From: Candidatus Limnocylindria bacterium | Lineage (GTDB): Bacteria; Chloroflexota; Limnocylindria; QHBO01 | Length of the DNA stretch: 10,062 bases | Direction: 5' to 3' | NCBI GenBank assembly: GCA_030146365.1 | Contig: JASLBU010000178.1 | Span: forward strand, 1 to 10,062 | Shown here: piece after piece, positions 1 through 7,595 of the stretch | How positions within the stretch are numbered: the stretch's first letter is position 1 | How the letters are laid out: each line of letters starts with the position of its first letter | Made by a program: the position numbers and the translations under genes | Notes under the pieces: model-generated | Database searches by the model: none | What the model saw: only the letters and a program-made list of their open reading frames with translations | Told to the model about the DNA's origin: nothing

Positions 1-16
1 GGTCCGGCGCGGTCAT
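1..16 (-). CDS. 5' end of a further operon gene, cut by the window edge
   Basis: Only the first five codons are visible: ATG ACC GCG CCG GAC, giving M-T-A-P-D. The ATG (16-14) shares an ATGA with the stop codon of the ABC ATPase (15-13), the same junction type seen between the second permease and the ATPase. A GGAGG on the minus strand (21-25) sits 4 bases before this ATG, inside the last ATPase codons. Together these make a translationally coupled fourth gene likely. Its function cannot be read from five residues. A second ATPase or another exporter subunit would fit the operon, but that is speculation. Confidence 0.5.
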
Positions 17-1047
17 CGGTCCTCCGGGCGACGACCGTGGTGGTCCGGCCAGATGCTGATGTGGTCCGACTCCAGGTGGACCCGGACGCGTCCCTCCAGG
101 CCAAGCGCCTCGACGTGCGCGCGGGGCAGCTGCAGCCGGCCTGCCCTGTCGAGGACTGCGAACTCCTCGGCGATCATCTCGTGCTCACCCTGGTCGGTCG
201 TCGACGAGCGGCGCAGGGTCTCGGACGACGTCCTGCCGTCGCGGATGGCGACCGTTCGCTGGACCTGCTCCGAGACCAGCGGGTCGTGGGTGACGATCAC
301 GACCGTGGTGCCGAGCTCACCGTTGAGCCCTCGCATGAGATCGAAGATCTCGGCGCTCGTCGCGGTGTCGAGCTCGCCTGTCGGCTCGTCGGCGAGCAGC
401 ACGTCCGGCTGGTTCGCCAGCGCGACCGCGATGGCGACCCGCTGCTGTTCCCCGCCGGAGAGGCGCTCGGGCCGGTGGTCGGCGCGATCGCGCAGTCCGA
501 CCAGCTGGAGCAGCTCGAGGGCGCGCCCGCGGTCCCCGGCGCCGTTGAGGATCATCGGCAGCTCGACGTTCTCGACCGCGGACAGGTACGGGAGAAGGTT
601 GCGGGCCGTCTGCTGCCACACGAAGCCGATGGTCTGACGCCGGTAGCGGGTCCGCTCTCGGCGCCCCATGGCGACCAGGTCGTGCCCGGCGACCGTGGCG
701 CGACCGGCGGAGGGGGTGTCGAGGCCGCCGAGGATGGAGAGCAGGGTCGACTTGCCGGAGCCGGACGCACCGACGATGGCGATCATCTCGCCCGCGTTGA
801 CGAGCAGGTCCAGGCCCTGCAGCGCGACGACCTCGAGGTCCGCGACCTTGTAGATCTTCACGAGGTTGTCGCAGACGATCAGTGCGCCCTCGCCGAAGCG
901 CTGCCGCGCCCGCGACGCCGGGGCCGGCTCGTCCGGTGCCTCCGCCCACGCGGCGGCGCTCGGCGCCGGAGCTGCGCGCGGCAGATCCACGATCTCCCTG
1001 CCCGCGCCGCCCGTTCGGTCTCGCACCTCGCCATTGTCCCCGCTCAT
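13..1047 (-). CDS. ABC transporter ATPase (MacB/LolD type) with C-terminal AbrB-like domain
   Basis: This 344-residue cytoplasmic ATPase should power the two FtsX-type permeases encoded just upstream. A low-complexity Ala/Pro-rich N-terminus (1-54) precedes a complete nucleotide-binding domain: Walker A GASGSGKST (93-101), Q-loop VWQQ (143-146), signature LSGGEQQR (196-203), Walker B VLLADEPTGELD (216-227) and H-loop VTHD (His254). These motifs are typical of the MacB/LolD/FtsE branch, whose members extrude substrates or release lipoproteins by mechanotransmission. Residues ~292-334 form an extra module with the AbrB/MazE swapped-hairpin pattern: GRLQLP, a short helix, EALGL, then VRVHLE and ISIWP. 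The start at 1047 is chosen because its ATG overlaps the permease stop as ATGA and follows GAGGG (1054-1058) with 6-base spacing. The same frame stays open far upstream, but only as GC-driven shadow over the permease gene. The substrate is unknown. The tail might promote dimerisation or bind DNA; that is inference. Confidence 0.95.
   Translation of the reverse strand: MSGDNGEVRDRTGGAGREIVDLPRAAPAPSAAAWAEAPDEPAPASRARQRFGEGALIVCDNLVKIYKVADLEVVALQGLDLLVNAGEMIAIVGASGSGKSTLLSILGGLDTPSAGRATVAGHDLVAMGRRERTRYRRQTIGFVWQQTARNLLPYLSAVENVELPMILNGAGDRGRALELLQLVGLRDRADHRPERLSGGEQQRVAIAVALANQPDVLLADEPTGELDTATSAEIFDLMRGLNGELGTTVVIVTHDPLVSEQVQRTVAIRDGRTSSETLRRSSTTDQGEHEMIAEEFAVLDRAGRLQLPRAHVEALGLEGRVRVHLESDHISIWPDHHGRRPEDR
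21..25 (-). promoter_or_regulatory. Shine-Dalgarno for the edge gene
   Basis: The minus strand reads GGAGG, then ACCG, then ATG. This consensus ribosome binding site lies within the final codons of the ATPase gene and supports the start of the next gene at 16. Confidence 0.5.
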
Positions 1048-3839
1048 TCGATGCCCTCGCGCACCGCTCGGGCGGGGTCGGCCCTGCGCTGCGCCCAGGC
1101 TGCCACGCCGATCCCGATCGCGACGACGACGGCAAGCACCGCGACGAGCACGCCCAGCTGACCGAGGTCGACAGTGAGCGCCGGTACGGCGACACTGCCC
1201 ACGAACGTGGCGAGGCCCAGCCCAGGCAGCAGGATCGCCGCCACGCCGATGCCGAGCCCGAGGCCCGCCGCCACCGCCACGAGGACGGGCGGCACGTGCT
1301 CGAGCACCGTCACCGCGAGGATCTGACCCCGGCCAAGGCCCAGCGTGCGGAGGTGCGCCGTCTCGCGCGCCCGGGCGGTGCCCGCCATGAGCAGCGAGAT
1401 GATCACCGCAAGGCCGGCGTACAGCACCGCGGCGCCCAGTGCGATCGCAAAGCCGGACTCCACCGCCTTCACCAGCGGTGCCGCTCGCAGTGAGTCGAGC
1501 TCCTCGGCCCGGCTGAGGAGGCTGACTCCCGACCCGGCGGCCCTCGCGGCGGCACGCAGCTCGTCGGCGGCGGCATCCGGAGCGCGCACGAACAGGCTGG
1601 TCGTCGGAAGCGGGCGATCCCGCAGGGCGGCCGACAGGACCTGCCGCGGGACGGCGATGAACTCGCGGCCGGGTTCGATCGTCGGAAGCTGCGAGCGCAC
1701 CTCCACGACCTCGAACGTCGCGAACCGGGACCGCACCGTGAGCTGGAACGTATCGCCGACCTCCAGCGGCGTGGTGCTCGTCTGGCGCAGGCGGCTCGAG
1801 ACCACCGCCGGGACCGGGTTCGCCGAGGTCCCGGGCTCCGCGCCGGCGTCGCGGCGGAGCGCGGGCGGCAACGAGCCTGCAAGCGGCGTCCCGGACGTCA
1901 CCTCGTCGTACTCCGTTGCGTCGATGGCGATCAGCGCGACCCGCGCCCCGGACGCGATGCCGACCGTGGCGTCGGCCTCGTGGACGCCGGCCACCGCCTC
2001 CACTCCGTCGATGGCCGTCAGGTCGAGCGACTCGGGCAACCGGTCGCGCGAAACGACCCGATGCGCGGCGCCGACCTCCTGCCACGAGGAGTCGACCTGG
2101 CCGCGGTCGATGGTCGCCAGCATCGCCGAGCTGAAGGTGCCGATCGCCACCGTCAACAGCAGGACGACGAGCGGGAGGCTGCCACCCCCGGCTTGGCGCT
2201 CCGCCCGCCGCAGCCCCAACGAGGGCACGAGGCCTCGGACCCCGCCGGCGACGAGCCCGGCGGCGCGCACCGGGTAGGGGTAGAGGCGTATGACGACCAG
2301 CGCGACCGCCACCCCGACGAGGGCCGGGACGGCGGCAAGGAACGGGTCCACGCCGGCGAGGTCGCCTGCCGCACTGCCGCCGACCAGCCCTCGCTGGCGC
2401 AGCAGCACGACGCCCCCGACGGCGAGGACCACGACGAGCGCCTCGAACGCCAGCCGCCGCGGGCTCGCGCGGAGGGCGGGTGGGGCCTCCCGCTCGAGGC
2501 CGCGGAGGGACGCGAGGGTGGTGGGCAGCGAGGTCGCCACGACGACGATCACCGTTCCGAGCGCCACCAGGCCGGCGGCCGCGAACGACAGGGGGGACGA
2601 GCGTCCCTCGACGACCTGCGTGGCGGCCAGCGCCCCGACCCCCGCGGGCACGCCGGTGAGCAGGATGCCCTCGGCCAGGTGCGAGAGGGTGAGCTGGGCC
2701 GAGGACCCCCCACGCCCGCGGATGAGGACCAGCGCACGGCGCCGTCGGCGGACGCCCAGCAGTGCGAGCATCCCGATGGCTGTGAGCGCGACCGCTGCCG
2801 GGCCGATCGCCGCCATTGCGAGAATCGCCTCGGCGCTCCGCCGTTCCGCCAGGAAGCTGGCGAGAAGGTCCGGAAGGGCAGTCTGCAGGGTGGTCCGCGT
2901 GGGGTCGGGCGACGTGGCGAACGTGGCGTAGTCGCTCTCCATGCGCCGCAGATCGGACACCAGCCCGTCGAGCCGGCCCGCGTCCAGCCGATCCGGGTCC
3001 ACCTGGAAGCGGAATGCATACCGCAGGGGGTAGCTGAACTGCAGGAGACCGGCATACGCATCGGGGGAGAGGAGGGCCGTGGCATGCACCTCCACGATGT
3101 CGAGGCCCACCGGGATCATGGTCGGTTGGTCGAGTGCGTAATCGCCGAGCCAGTAGTCCCCGTCGGGTTCGGCAAGCTCGTACAGCCCGACGACGTCGAT
3201 CGCGGCCTGCTGGGTGACGCCGAACGGCCCCACGAGCGGATCGTCCGGGTTGGTGACGAGGAACAGCCGGTCGCCGACGTCGACGCCGAGCTCCGTCGCC
3301 GTGCGGGTGGAGAGCATCGCCTCGAACAGGCGCGCCTGGCCGGGGGTGTCCGGGGGAACGGAGCTCGGCGGTGGTGGCGGTGCGTCGATCGTGCTCGACT
3401 CCCCTGTCGGCTCCCGGCCCTCGACCAGCCGGATCTGGTCCGCGGCGACGTCCTGGACGCGGAGCGACAGGAAGCCCGGCCGGATCGGACGGGAGTCGGG
3501 CACGACCCACTCCACGGACTCCGCGTGCATCGATGCGACGCCGAACGTGGCGCGCAGGGAGGCGGGCAGCCGGTTCTCGATCTGGTCCGAGACAGCGGCC
3601 ACGGGTCCGATCCCCTCCTCCGCCACCGCCTCGATACGGGTGATGCGGCCGAACTGGAGGTTCCGCTCGACCGGCGCGGCTTCGCGCAGCTCGTGGCGGA
3701 GCCCCGCATCGGCCGCGCGGTTGAGCAGTCGAGGGGCGGACGCGGCGAGCAGTGCCGTGGCGGCCACCAAGGCGATCAGGAGCACGGAAGGCACCGGGTC
3801 CTGCCGCAGACGCGCGACCAGCAGGCGGATGGCGGTCAC
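1044..3839 (-). CDS. FtsX-family ABC transporter permease (smaller subunit)
   Basis: This 931-residue integral membrane protein is probably one permease subunit of the exporter. An N-terminal TM segment (~17-36) is followed by a large extracytoplasmic region (~37-335) with a Pro-rich stretch at 154-158. The first FtsX-like membrane block covers ~336-436, with a cytoplasmic Arg-rich loop (363-376). Further TM segments lie at ~463-480, 498-518 and 554-575. A second extracytoplasmic domain (~577-790) precedes the C-terminal FtsX block: TM ~796-818, the conserved loop RETAHLRTLGLGRGQI (825-840), TM ~845-872 and ~893-916. It ends in the DPARAVREG tail often seen in this family. The start is GTG at 3839, 4 bases after the preceding permease stop and 7 bases after GGGGAG (3847-3852). 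Its stop overlaps the ATPase start. Two extracytoplasmic domains and a duplicated permease block match the long two-repeat FtsX proteins. The substrate cannot be inferred. Confidence 0.93.
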   Translation of the reverse strand: MTAIRLLVARLRQDPVPSVLLIALVAATALLAASAPRLLNRAADAGLRHELREAAPVERNLQFGRITRIEAVAEEGIGPVAAVSDQIENRLPASLRATFGVASMHAESVEWVVPDSRPIRPGFLSLRVQDVAADQIRLVEGREPTGESSTIDAPPPPPSSVPPDTPGQARLFEAMLSTRTATELGVDVGDRLFLVTNPDDPLVGPFGVTQQAAIDVVGLYELAEPDGDYWLGDYALDQPTMIPVGLDIVEVHATALLSPDAYAGLLQFSYPLRYAFRFQVDPDRLDAGRLDGLVSDLRRMESDYATFATSPDPTRTTLQTALPDLLASFLAERRSAEAILAMAAIGPAAVALTAIGMLALLGVRRRRRALVLIRGRGGSSAQLTLSHLAEGILLTGVPAGVGALAATQVVEGRSSPLSFAAAGLVALGTVIVVVATSLPTTLASLRGLEREAPPALRASPRRLAFEALVVVLAVGGVVLLRQRGLVGGSAAGDLAGVDPFLAAVPALVGVAVALVVIRLYPYPVRAAGLVAGGVRGLVPSLGLRRAERQAGGGSLPLVVLLLTVAIGTFSSAMLATIDRGQVDSSWQEVGAAHRVVSRDRLPESLDLTAIDGVEAVAGVHEADATVGIASGARVALIAIDATEYDEVTSGTPLAGSLPPALRRDAGAEPGTSANPVPAVVSSRLRQTSTTPLEVGDTFQLTVRSRFATFEVVEVRSQLPTIEPGREFIAVPRQVLSAALRDRPLPTTSLFVRAPDAAADELRAAARAAGSGVSLLSRAEELDSLRAAPLVKAVESGFAIALGAAVLYAGLAVIISLLMAGTARARETAHLRTLGLGRGQILAVTVLEHVPPVLVAVAAGLGLGIGVAAILLPGLGLATFVGSVAVPALTVDLGQLGVLVAVLAVVVAIGIGVAAWAQRRADPARAVREGIE

Positions 3840-3843
3840 GTCC

Positions 3844-6800
3844 TCACTCCCCGCCCGCTCGCAGCACGCCGCTCACCCTGACCCGGCCGAGCAGGTTGCC
3901 GATGACGAGCACGGTCACGCCCAACGCGCCGATCGCGACGACGTAGAGCACTCCGTAGATGCCCCACGGGATGACCACCTCGACCGGGGGCACGGCAACC
4001 GTCGCCGCCTGGGTCAGCGTGACGTAGGGGAGGACGACCCAGGCGAGGATCAGCCCCAGCGCCGTGCCCGAGACGAGGCCGACCAGCAGGAGGAACGCGT
4101 TCTCCATGCTGATCCAGGCCGACAGCTGGCGATGGGAGAGGCCGATGGCCTGGAGCAGCGCGAACTCGCCGAGCCGCTCGCGGGCAGATACGGTCGCACT
4201 CACGATGAACCCGATGCTCGCGAACACGACGGCCGCCAGGGCACCCAGCGCCAGCGCGCCGATCAGCCCGAGCGCCACCGGATCGCTCAGCAGGTCCCGG
4301 CGCAGCTCGTCGGCGGCGAGGACCGAGGTTGCGGAATACGGGCTCATGCGCAGCCGCTCGGCGACGGCGCCGCTGCTCCCCTCTCTGGTCGCCAGCCACC
4401 ATTCGGATGCGGTGAGCTCGTCCCCGGCCACCGCATCCGCGATGGACAGCGCGCCGATGTCGACCACCACGAACGGCTGGGCCGGGTCGACCGACGGGAA
4501 CCCACGCAACGTGCCGACGACCTCGTACGCGCGCCGCCGGGTCAGCTCGCCGAGCTCGAGGACGTCACCGACCCTGGCGCCGGTCGCGGCGAGGTAGCTC
4601 TCCGATACGAGCGCGCGCACCGGAGCGCCGGCCGGTGGCCCGGGGCCAACGAACAGCTCGCGGACCGTCGAGGAGGCGGCCCCGAAGCCCGGCAGCGGCT
4701 CCGCCTCGGTGAAATCGATCGCCTCCAGGCCAGCGAGGTCCACCGGCTCGGTTCCGTCCTCGCCGGCAGCCGCCAGCGAATCCAGCGTCATCGTGCCGAC
4801 ACCGAGCGAGCCTTCCGGGATCTCCATGCGGAAGACCACGCCGAGCAGCTCGAGAGGGTATGCGGGTCGGGCGGTCGCCTCGCCGACGGCCGTCGCCAGG
4901 TCCACCTCGACCGATTGGGCACCGAGCCCTACCGCGATCCGTGGGGCGGCCACGTGGTGGACCAGCCCGTCGGCGTCGCGCACGAGCACGGCTGGTTGGA
5001 TGCCGCGCAGACCCGGCTCGAAGGTGACGCTCTCGTCGTCCACGATCAGCGGCTCGAGCTCGGCGGTCACGTCCAGCGCGAACGACCTCGGCTCGCCGTG
5101 CACCGCAATCCCGACCTCAGGGCGGCCGCTGCCGGTCAGCGCGGCGAGCAGATCGCCGAGCGGCCGGTCGGCGAGATCGGGGCGGAACTGCACGAGCCCG
5201 GCGGCCCGTGCCGCGTCGACCCCCAGGATGGACCCGCGCCCGGAGCGGCCGGCGTCGAACCGATCGAGCGACACCGGCACGGCATCCTCGACGCCGTCGA
5301 CCGCCCGATACGCGGAGCCAAGCGACCAGCCGGGCAGGTCCGGGAAATCGCTCACCTCGATGCGGACGTCGCCGCCCGCCCGGTACGTCGCCTGGTCGGC
5401 CTGGGATCGCGTCCAGGTGCTCGCATAGGCGCCGGCGAAGGTGCCGAGCGCGGCCGCGAGCATCAGGAGAAGCGCCGAGCGGGTGTAGCGGAGCGGCCGG
5501 CGGGAGAGCTGGCGTGCGCCGAGCGGCGCGACGAGGCCGCGCCGGCGAGCCATCACCCGCTCGGCCACCTCCGCCGCCAGCGGCACGATGCGCAGCGCCA
5601 GGATCGACCCAGCCAGGAGGCCGATGGCGGGCGCGGCGACGAGCAGCGGGTCCAGCCCCACCGACCCGCGGACCGTCTGGGTCAACGGCGCTCCGTACGC
5701 CCGCAGCTGCCACAGCCCCACTCCCGCCAGGACGACGAGGGCGAGGTCGAGCCCCAGGCGCTGTGCGAGGGTCCGGTTCCCCTGCCGCGAGATCGTCTGC
5801 CGCACGGCCGCCAGTCCGCGACCCGCCCCCAAGGCCGGCAGCACGATCCCGACGATCGCCGCCAGGCCCGCGCCCACGGCCGCGAACATCACCGTGGCGT
5901 CGACGCGTGGCTCGATCCGCACGCCGGCATCGGCCAGCGGACCCGCCACGTTGAGGAGCTCCAGTACCCCCATGGCCAGCCAGGGCGCCGCGATCACCGC
6001 AGGTGCCACGAGGATGAGGGCCTCCAGGAAGGAGAACAGCGCGACGTGCCGCACGCCCGCTCCACGCGATCGCAGGAGCGCAGTCTCCACCCGCCGCTGG
6101 TCCACGAGGAGGCCGGCAACGAGCAGCAGCGCGTACCCGGCGAGCACGGCGAACTGGATGGTGAGGACAATGACGCCGCTTCGGCTGACGAGGAGGGACC
6201 TGGCCGCCTGGGCCAGGATCGTGTCCAGCTCGGTGCTCACCTGGAAGAACGCCCGGTCGCCGAGGGCGTCGGTCAGGCGCCGCTCGAGAGCGGCGGTATC
6301 GGCCCGCACGCGGCCGGCGTCGTCCACGGTGAGCCGGTCGAAGTCGGGCAGCACGCGGTACTCCAGGGACACGTTGCCGGTCACGGTCCGCGTCAGCAGA
6401 TCGTCCCGGCTGACCACGAAGGGGCCGTGGGTCACGAACGAGGACGCCTCGGTCCGGCCATCCAGCTCGAGCGGATCCGCGTTCCAGTACGGGTCATCCG
6501 CGTCCCGCGGGACCCAGATGCCCGCGACCCGGATGGCAAGCTCCCGGTCGGCGCCTCTCTGGCTGGTCACCTCGAGCTCGTCTCCGACGGCCAGGCCGAG
6601 CGCATCGGCGGTCGCCCGCGAGACGGCGGTCTCCATCGGCTCTGCTCCCGCCTCCGGCCATCCCCCGCTGTCCAGCTCCGCGTGGTCGGCGATGGCGGCG
6701 TAGGCCCCGAACACGGCGAGGCTCGTGACGGTCGGCGATGGCTGGTGGGGCAGCGCGTACGTTTCCGACTGCCCGATGGAGATGAGCTCGCCACCGGTCG

Positions 6801-7128
6801 CGCGCAGGATGCGGCCGGCCTGCGCCTCGATCGCGGCCTCCACCGTCTCCAGCTCGTCGGCGGCAGCGCGCATCTCGATGACGACGCTCGTGGCCGTCGG
6901 CGGCTGATCGGCGATGAGACGCCGCAGCCCGGTGAGCGCGACCGCGTCGCCGTACAGCACCCCGACCGCCACCAGCGTCGCGGCGCACACGATCACGAGC
7001 CACGTCGCGGCCACGATCAGCCAGTCGGCGAAGCTGCGCTGCACGACAACTCGGACCGGGGCCAGCGGCCCCGAGAGGATTCTGATCCGTCCCTCTCCTT
7101 TCCGATTGATATGCCCGCCGCGTCCCAT
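3844..7128 (-). CDS. FtsX-family ABC transporter permease (larger subunit)
   Basis: From the ATG at 7128 this encodes 1094 residues and is the first gene of the exporter operon. One N-terminal TM (~35-59) precedes an extracytoplasmic MacB-like region (~60-312). A first FtsX block follows: TM ~317-342, the loop RVETALLRSRGAGVRHV (346-362), then TM ~363-390 and ~411-432. Middle TM segments lie at ~460-475, 494-514 and 549-569. A second extracytoplasmic domain (~570-948) leads to the C-terminal FtsX block: TM ~952-980, the loop SARERLGEFALLQAIGLSHR (981-1000), TM ~1009-1034 and ~1055-1079. The start is uncertain. ATG 7128 lacks a visible Shine-Dalgarno, as does the in-frame ATG at 7173. The best ribosome binding site lies inside the frame and faces an ATC at 7086, which would give 1080 residues beginning 'xRILSGPLAP', an N-terminus more like that of the second permease. 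Function: probable ABC exporter or envelope-remodelling permease, substrate unknown. Confidence 0.9.
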   Translation of the reverse strand: MGRGGHINRKGEGRIRILSGPLAPVRVVVQRSFADWLIVAATWLVIVCAATLVAVGVLYGDAVALTGLRRLIADQPPTATSVVIEMRAAADELETVEAAIEAQAGRILRATGGELISIGQSETYALPHQPSPTVTSLAVFGAYAAIADHAELDSGGWPEAGAEPMETAVSRATADALGLAVGDELEVTSQRGADRELAIRVAGIWVPRDADDPYWNADPLELDGRTEASSFVTHGPFVVSRDDLLTRTVTGNVSLEYRVLPDFDRLTVDDAGRVRADTAALERRLTDALGDRAFFQVSTELDTILAQAARSLLVSRSGVIVLTIQFAVLAGYALLLVAGLLVDQRRVETALLRSRGAGVRHVALFSFLEALILVAPAVIAAPWLAMGVLELLNVAGPLADAGVRIEPRVDATVMFAAVGAGLAAIVGIVLPALGAGRGLAAVRQTISRQGNRTLAQRLGLDLALVVLAGVGLWQLRAYGAPLTQTVRGSVGLDPLLVAAPAIGLLAGSILALRIVPLAAEVAERVMARRRGLVAPLGARQLSRRPLRYTRSALLLMLAAALGTFAGAYASTWTRSQADQATYRAGGDVRIEVSDFPDLPGWSLGSAYRAVDGVEDAVPVSLDRFDAGRSGRGSILGVDAARAAGLVQFRPDLADRPLGDLLAALTGSGRPEVGIAVHGEPRSFALDVTAELEPLIVDDESVTFEPGLRGIQPAVLVRDADGLVHHVAAPRIAVGLGAQSVEVDLATAVGEATARPAYPLELLGVVFRMEIPEGSLGVGTMTLDSLAAAGEDGTEPVDLAGLEAIDFTEAEPLPGFGAASSTVRELFVGPGPPAGAPVRALVSESYLAATGARVGDVLELGELTRRRAYEVVGTLRGFPSVDPAQPFVVVDIGALSIADAVAGDELTASEWWLATREGSSGAVAERLRMSPYSATSVLAADELRRDLLSDPVALGLIGALALGALAAVVFASIGFIVSATVSARERLGEFALLQAIGLSHRQLSAWISMENAFLLLVGLVSGTALGLILAWVVLPYVTLTQAATVAVPPVEVVIPWGIYGVLYVVAIGALGVTVLVIGNLLGRVRVSGVLRAGGE
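7091..7101 (-). promoter_or_regulatory. Strong Shine-Dalgarno inside the annotated 5' end of the large permease
   Basis: The minus strand reads AAAGGAGAGGG, the best ribosome binding site in the divergent region. AGGAG (7095-7099) is 8 bases from the codon at 7086-7084, which is ATC rather than ATG, GTG or TTG. No standard start codon follows at usable distance. It therefore either serves a non-canonical ATC start or is an unused remnant within the first 14 codons of the ATG 7128 frame. The stretch CATATCAAT just before it is locally AT-rich and could hold a -10 element, but I see no convincing -35. Confidence 0.5.
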
Positions 7129-7170
7129 CGGTTCAGGTCTCGCTGGCGACCGGACGGCTCGCTGCTCGGG

Positions 7171-7201
7171 CATTGTGGCCCGCGCCACTCGCGCCACAAT
7201 G
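7171..7201. repeat. Perfect inverted repeat, candidate operator between divergent genes
   Basis: The plus strand carries CATTGTGGC (7171-7179) and GCCACAATG (7193-7201), exact reverse complements, separated by 13 bases. The centre and second arm also contain a direct repeat CGCGCCAC (7181-7188 and 7190-7197). The repeat lies between the divergent permease and NfeD-like genes, ending 5 bases before the NfeD-like GTG start. A dimeric repressor site, or a hairpin in the leader of the plus-strand transcript, are both possible. I do not recognise the arm as a known operator. Confidence 0.55.
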
Positions 7202-7206
7202 CGCCA

Positions 7207-7530
7207 GTGATCCTCCTCATCGGCGTCGCGATCGCCGTCTTCGTCGTCCCCGATGAGTGGACCATCCCGGTCATCGGCGTCGCTGCCGTGCTCGAGGTGA
7301 CGGAGACCATCGTCACCTACCGGCTCTCCCACCGCTGGCGGCCGAGGGCCGGCGTCGAGGCGCTGATCGGCCAGGTGGGGCGAGCGACCGCCACCTGCCG
7401 GCCCGATGGACGGGTCCGCGTCGCGGGCGAGTCATGGCGGGCGCGGTGCGCGGCGGGGGCCGATCCGGGCGACCCGGTCCGCGTGGTGGGCCGCGACGGC
7501 CTGACGCTGCTCGTCGAGCCGGCCGAATGA
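7207..7530 (+). CDS. NfeD-like membrane protein, short form
   Basis: This 107-residue protein has two close hydrophobic segments (~1-14 and ~18-34), with the short loop VPDEW between them. A basic stretch (YRLSHRWRPRAG) follows, and then a small OB-fold-type NfeD C-terminal domain (~49-107). Recognisable family features are GVEALIGQVGRAT, VRVAGESWRAR and the ending DPVRVVGRDGLTLLVEP. NfeD-type proteins sit in the membrane next to stomatin/flotillin proteins or NfeD-linked serine proteases; this copy has neither partner nearby and lacks a protease domain. The GTG at 7207 is chosen because hydrophobic sequence begins there, as usual for the family. No Shine-Dalgarno precedes it. The only upstream in-frame ATG (7111) would add 32 charged residues with little resemblance to a family N-terminus. 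It is transcribed away from the permease operon and converges on the GGDEF/EAL gene. The family call is firm; the biological role is not. Confidence 0.85.
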   Translation: MILLIGVAIAVFVVPDEWTIPVIGVAAVLEVTETIVTYRLSHRWRPRAGVEALIGQVGRATATCRPDGRVRVAGESWRARCAAGADPGDPVRVVGRDGLTLLVEPAE

Positions 7531-7556
7531 CGGCGCCGATCGCGGGGGGCTCCGTC
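7529..7556 (+). terminator. Possible weak hairpin in the convergent gap
   Basis: GACGGCGCC (7529-7537) can pair with GGCTCCGTC (7548-7556), giving 8 of 9 pairs with one C/T mismatch and a 10-base loop. It begins within the stop codon of the NfeD-like gene and lies in the 65-base gap between two convergent genes, where a terminator is expected. No run of T follows on either strand, so intrinsic termination would be weak. Confidence 0.3.
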
Positions 7557-7595
7557 GTCTGATCCTTCACCGATACGCGGCCGCCGAGATGGCGA

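Noticed and set aside
1048..3510. Upstream in-frame extension of the ATPase frame across the permease gene
   Set aside because: The extension is Arg/Gly/Pro-rich with no recognisable domain, and it overlaps a clear FtsX permease in another frame. The ATGA junction and GAGGG site fix the ATPase start at 1047.
3214..7206. Very long plus-strand open frame (more than 1300 codons) opposite the permease genes
   Set aside because: Its translation is Arg/Gln/Asp-rich low-complexity sequence with no domain, typical of the antisense shadow of GC-rich coding DNA. Only its 3' end, from 7207, is a real gene.
7111..7206. Upstream ATG start at 7111 for the NfeD-like gene
   Set aside because: It would place a charged, unrelated 32-residue leader before the first hydrophobic segment, has no Shine-Dalgarno, and would translate through the inverted repeat.
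7129..7332. Longer permease start at 7332 or 7173
   Set aside because: The added residues are Asp/Arg-rich, overlap the NfeD-like gene and the inverted repeat, and have no ribosome binding site. The recognisable protein begins after 7128.
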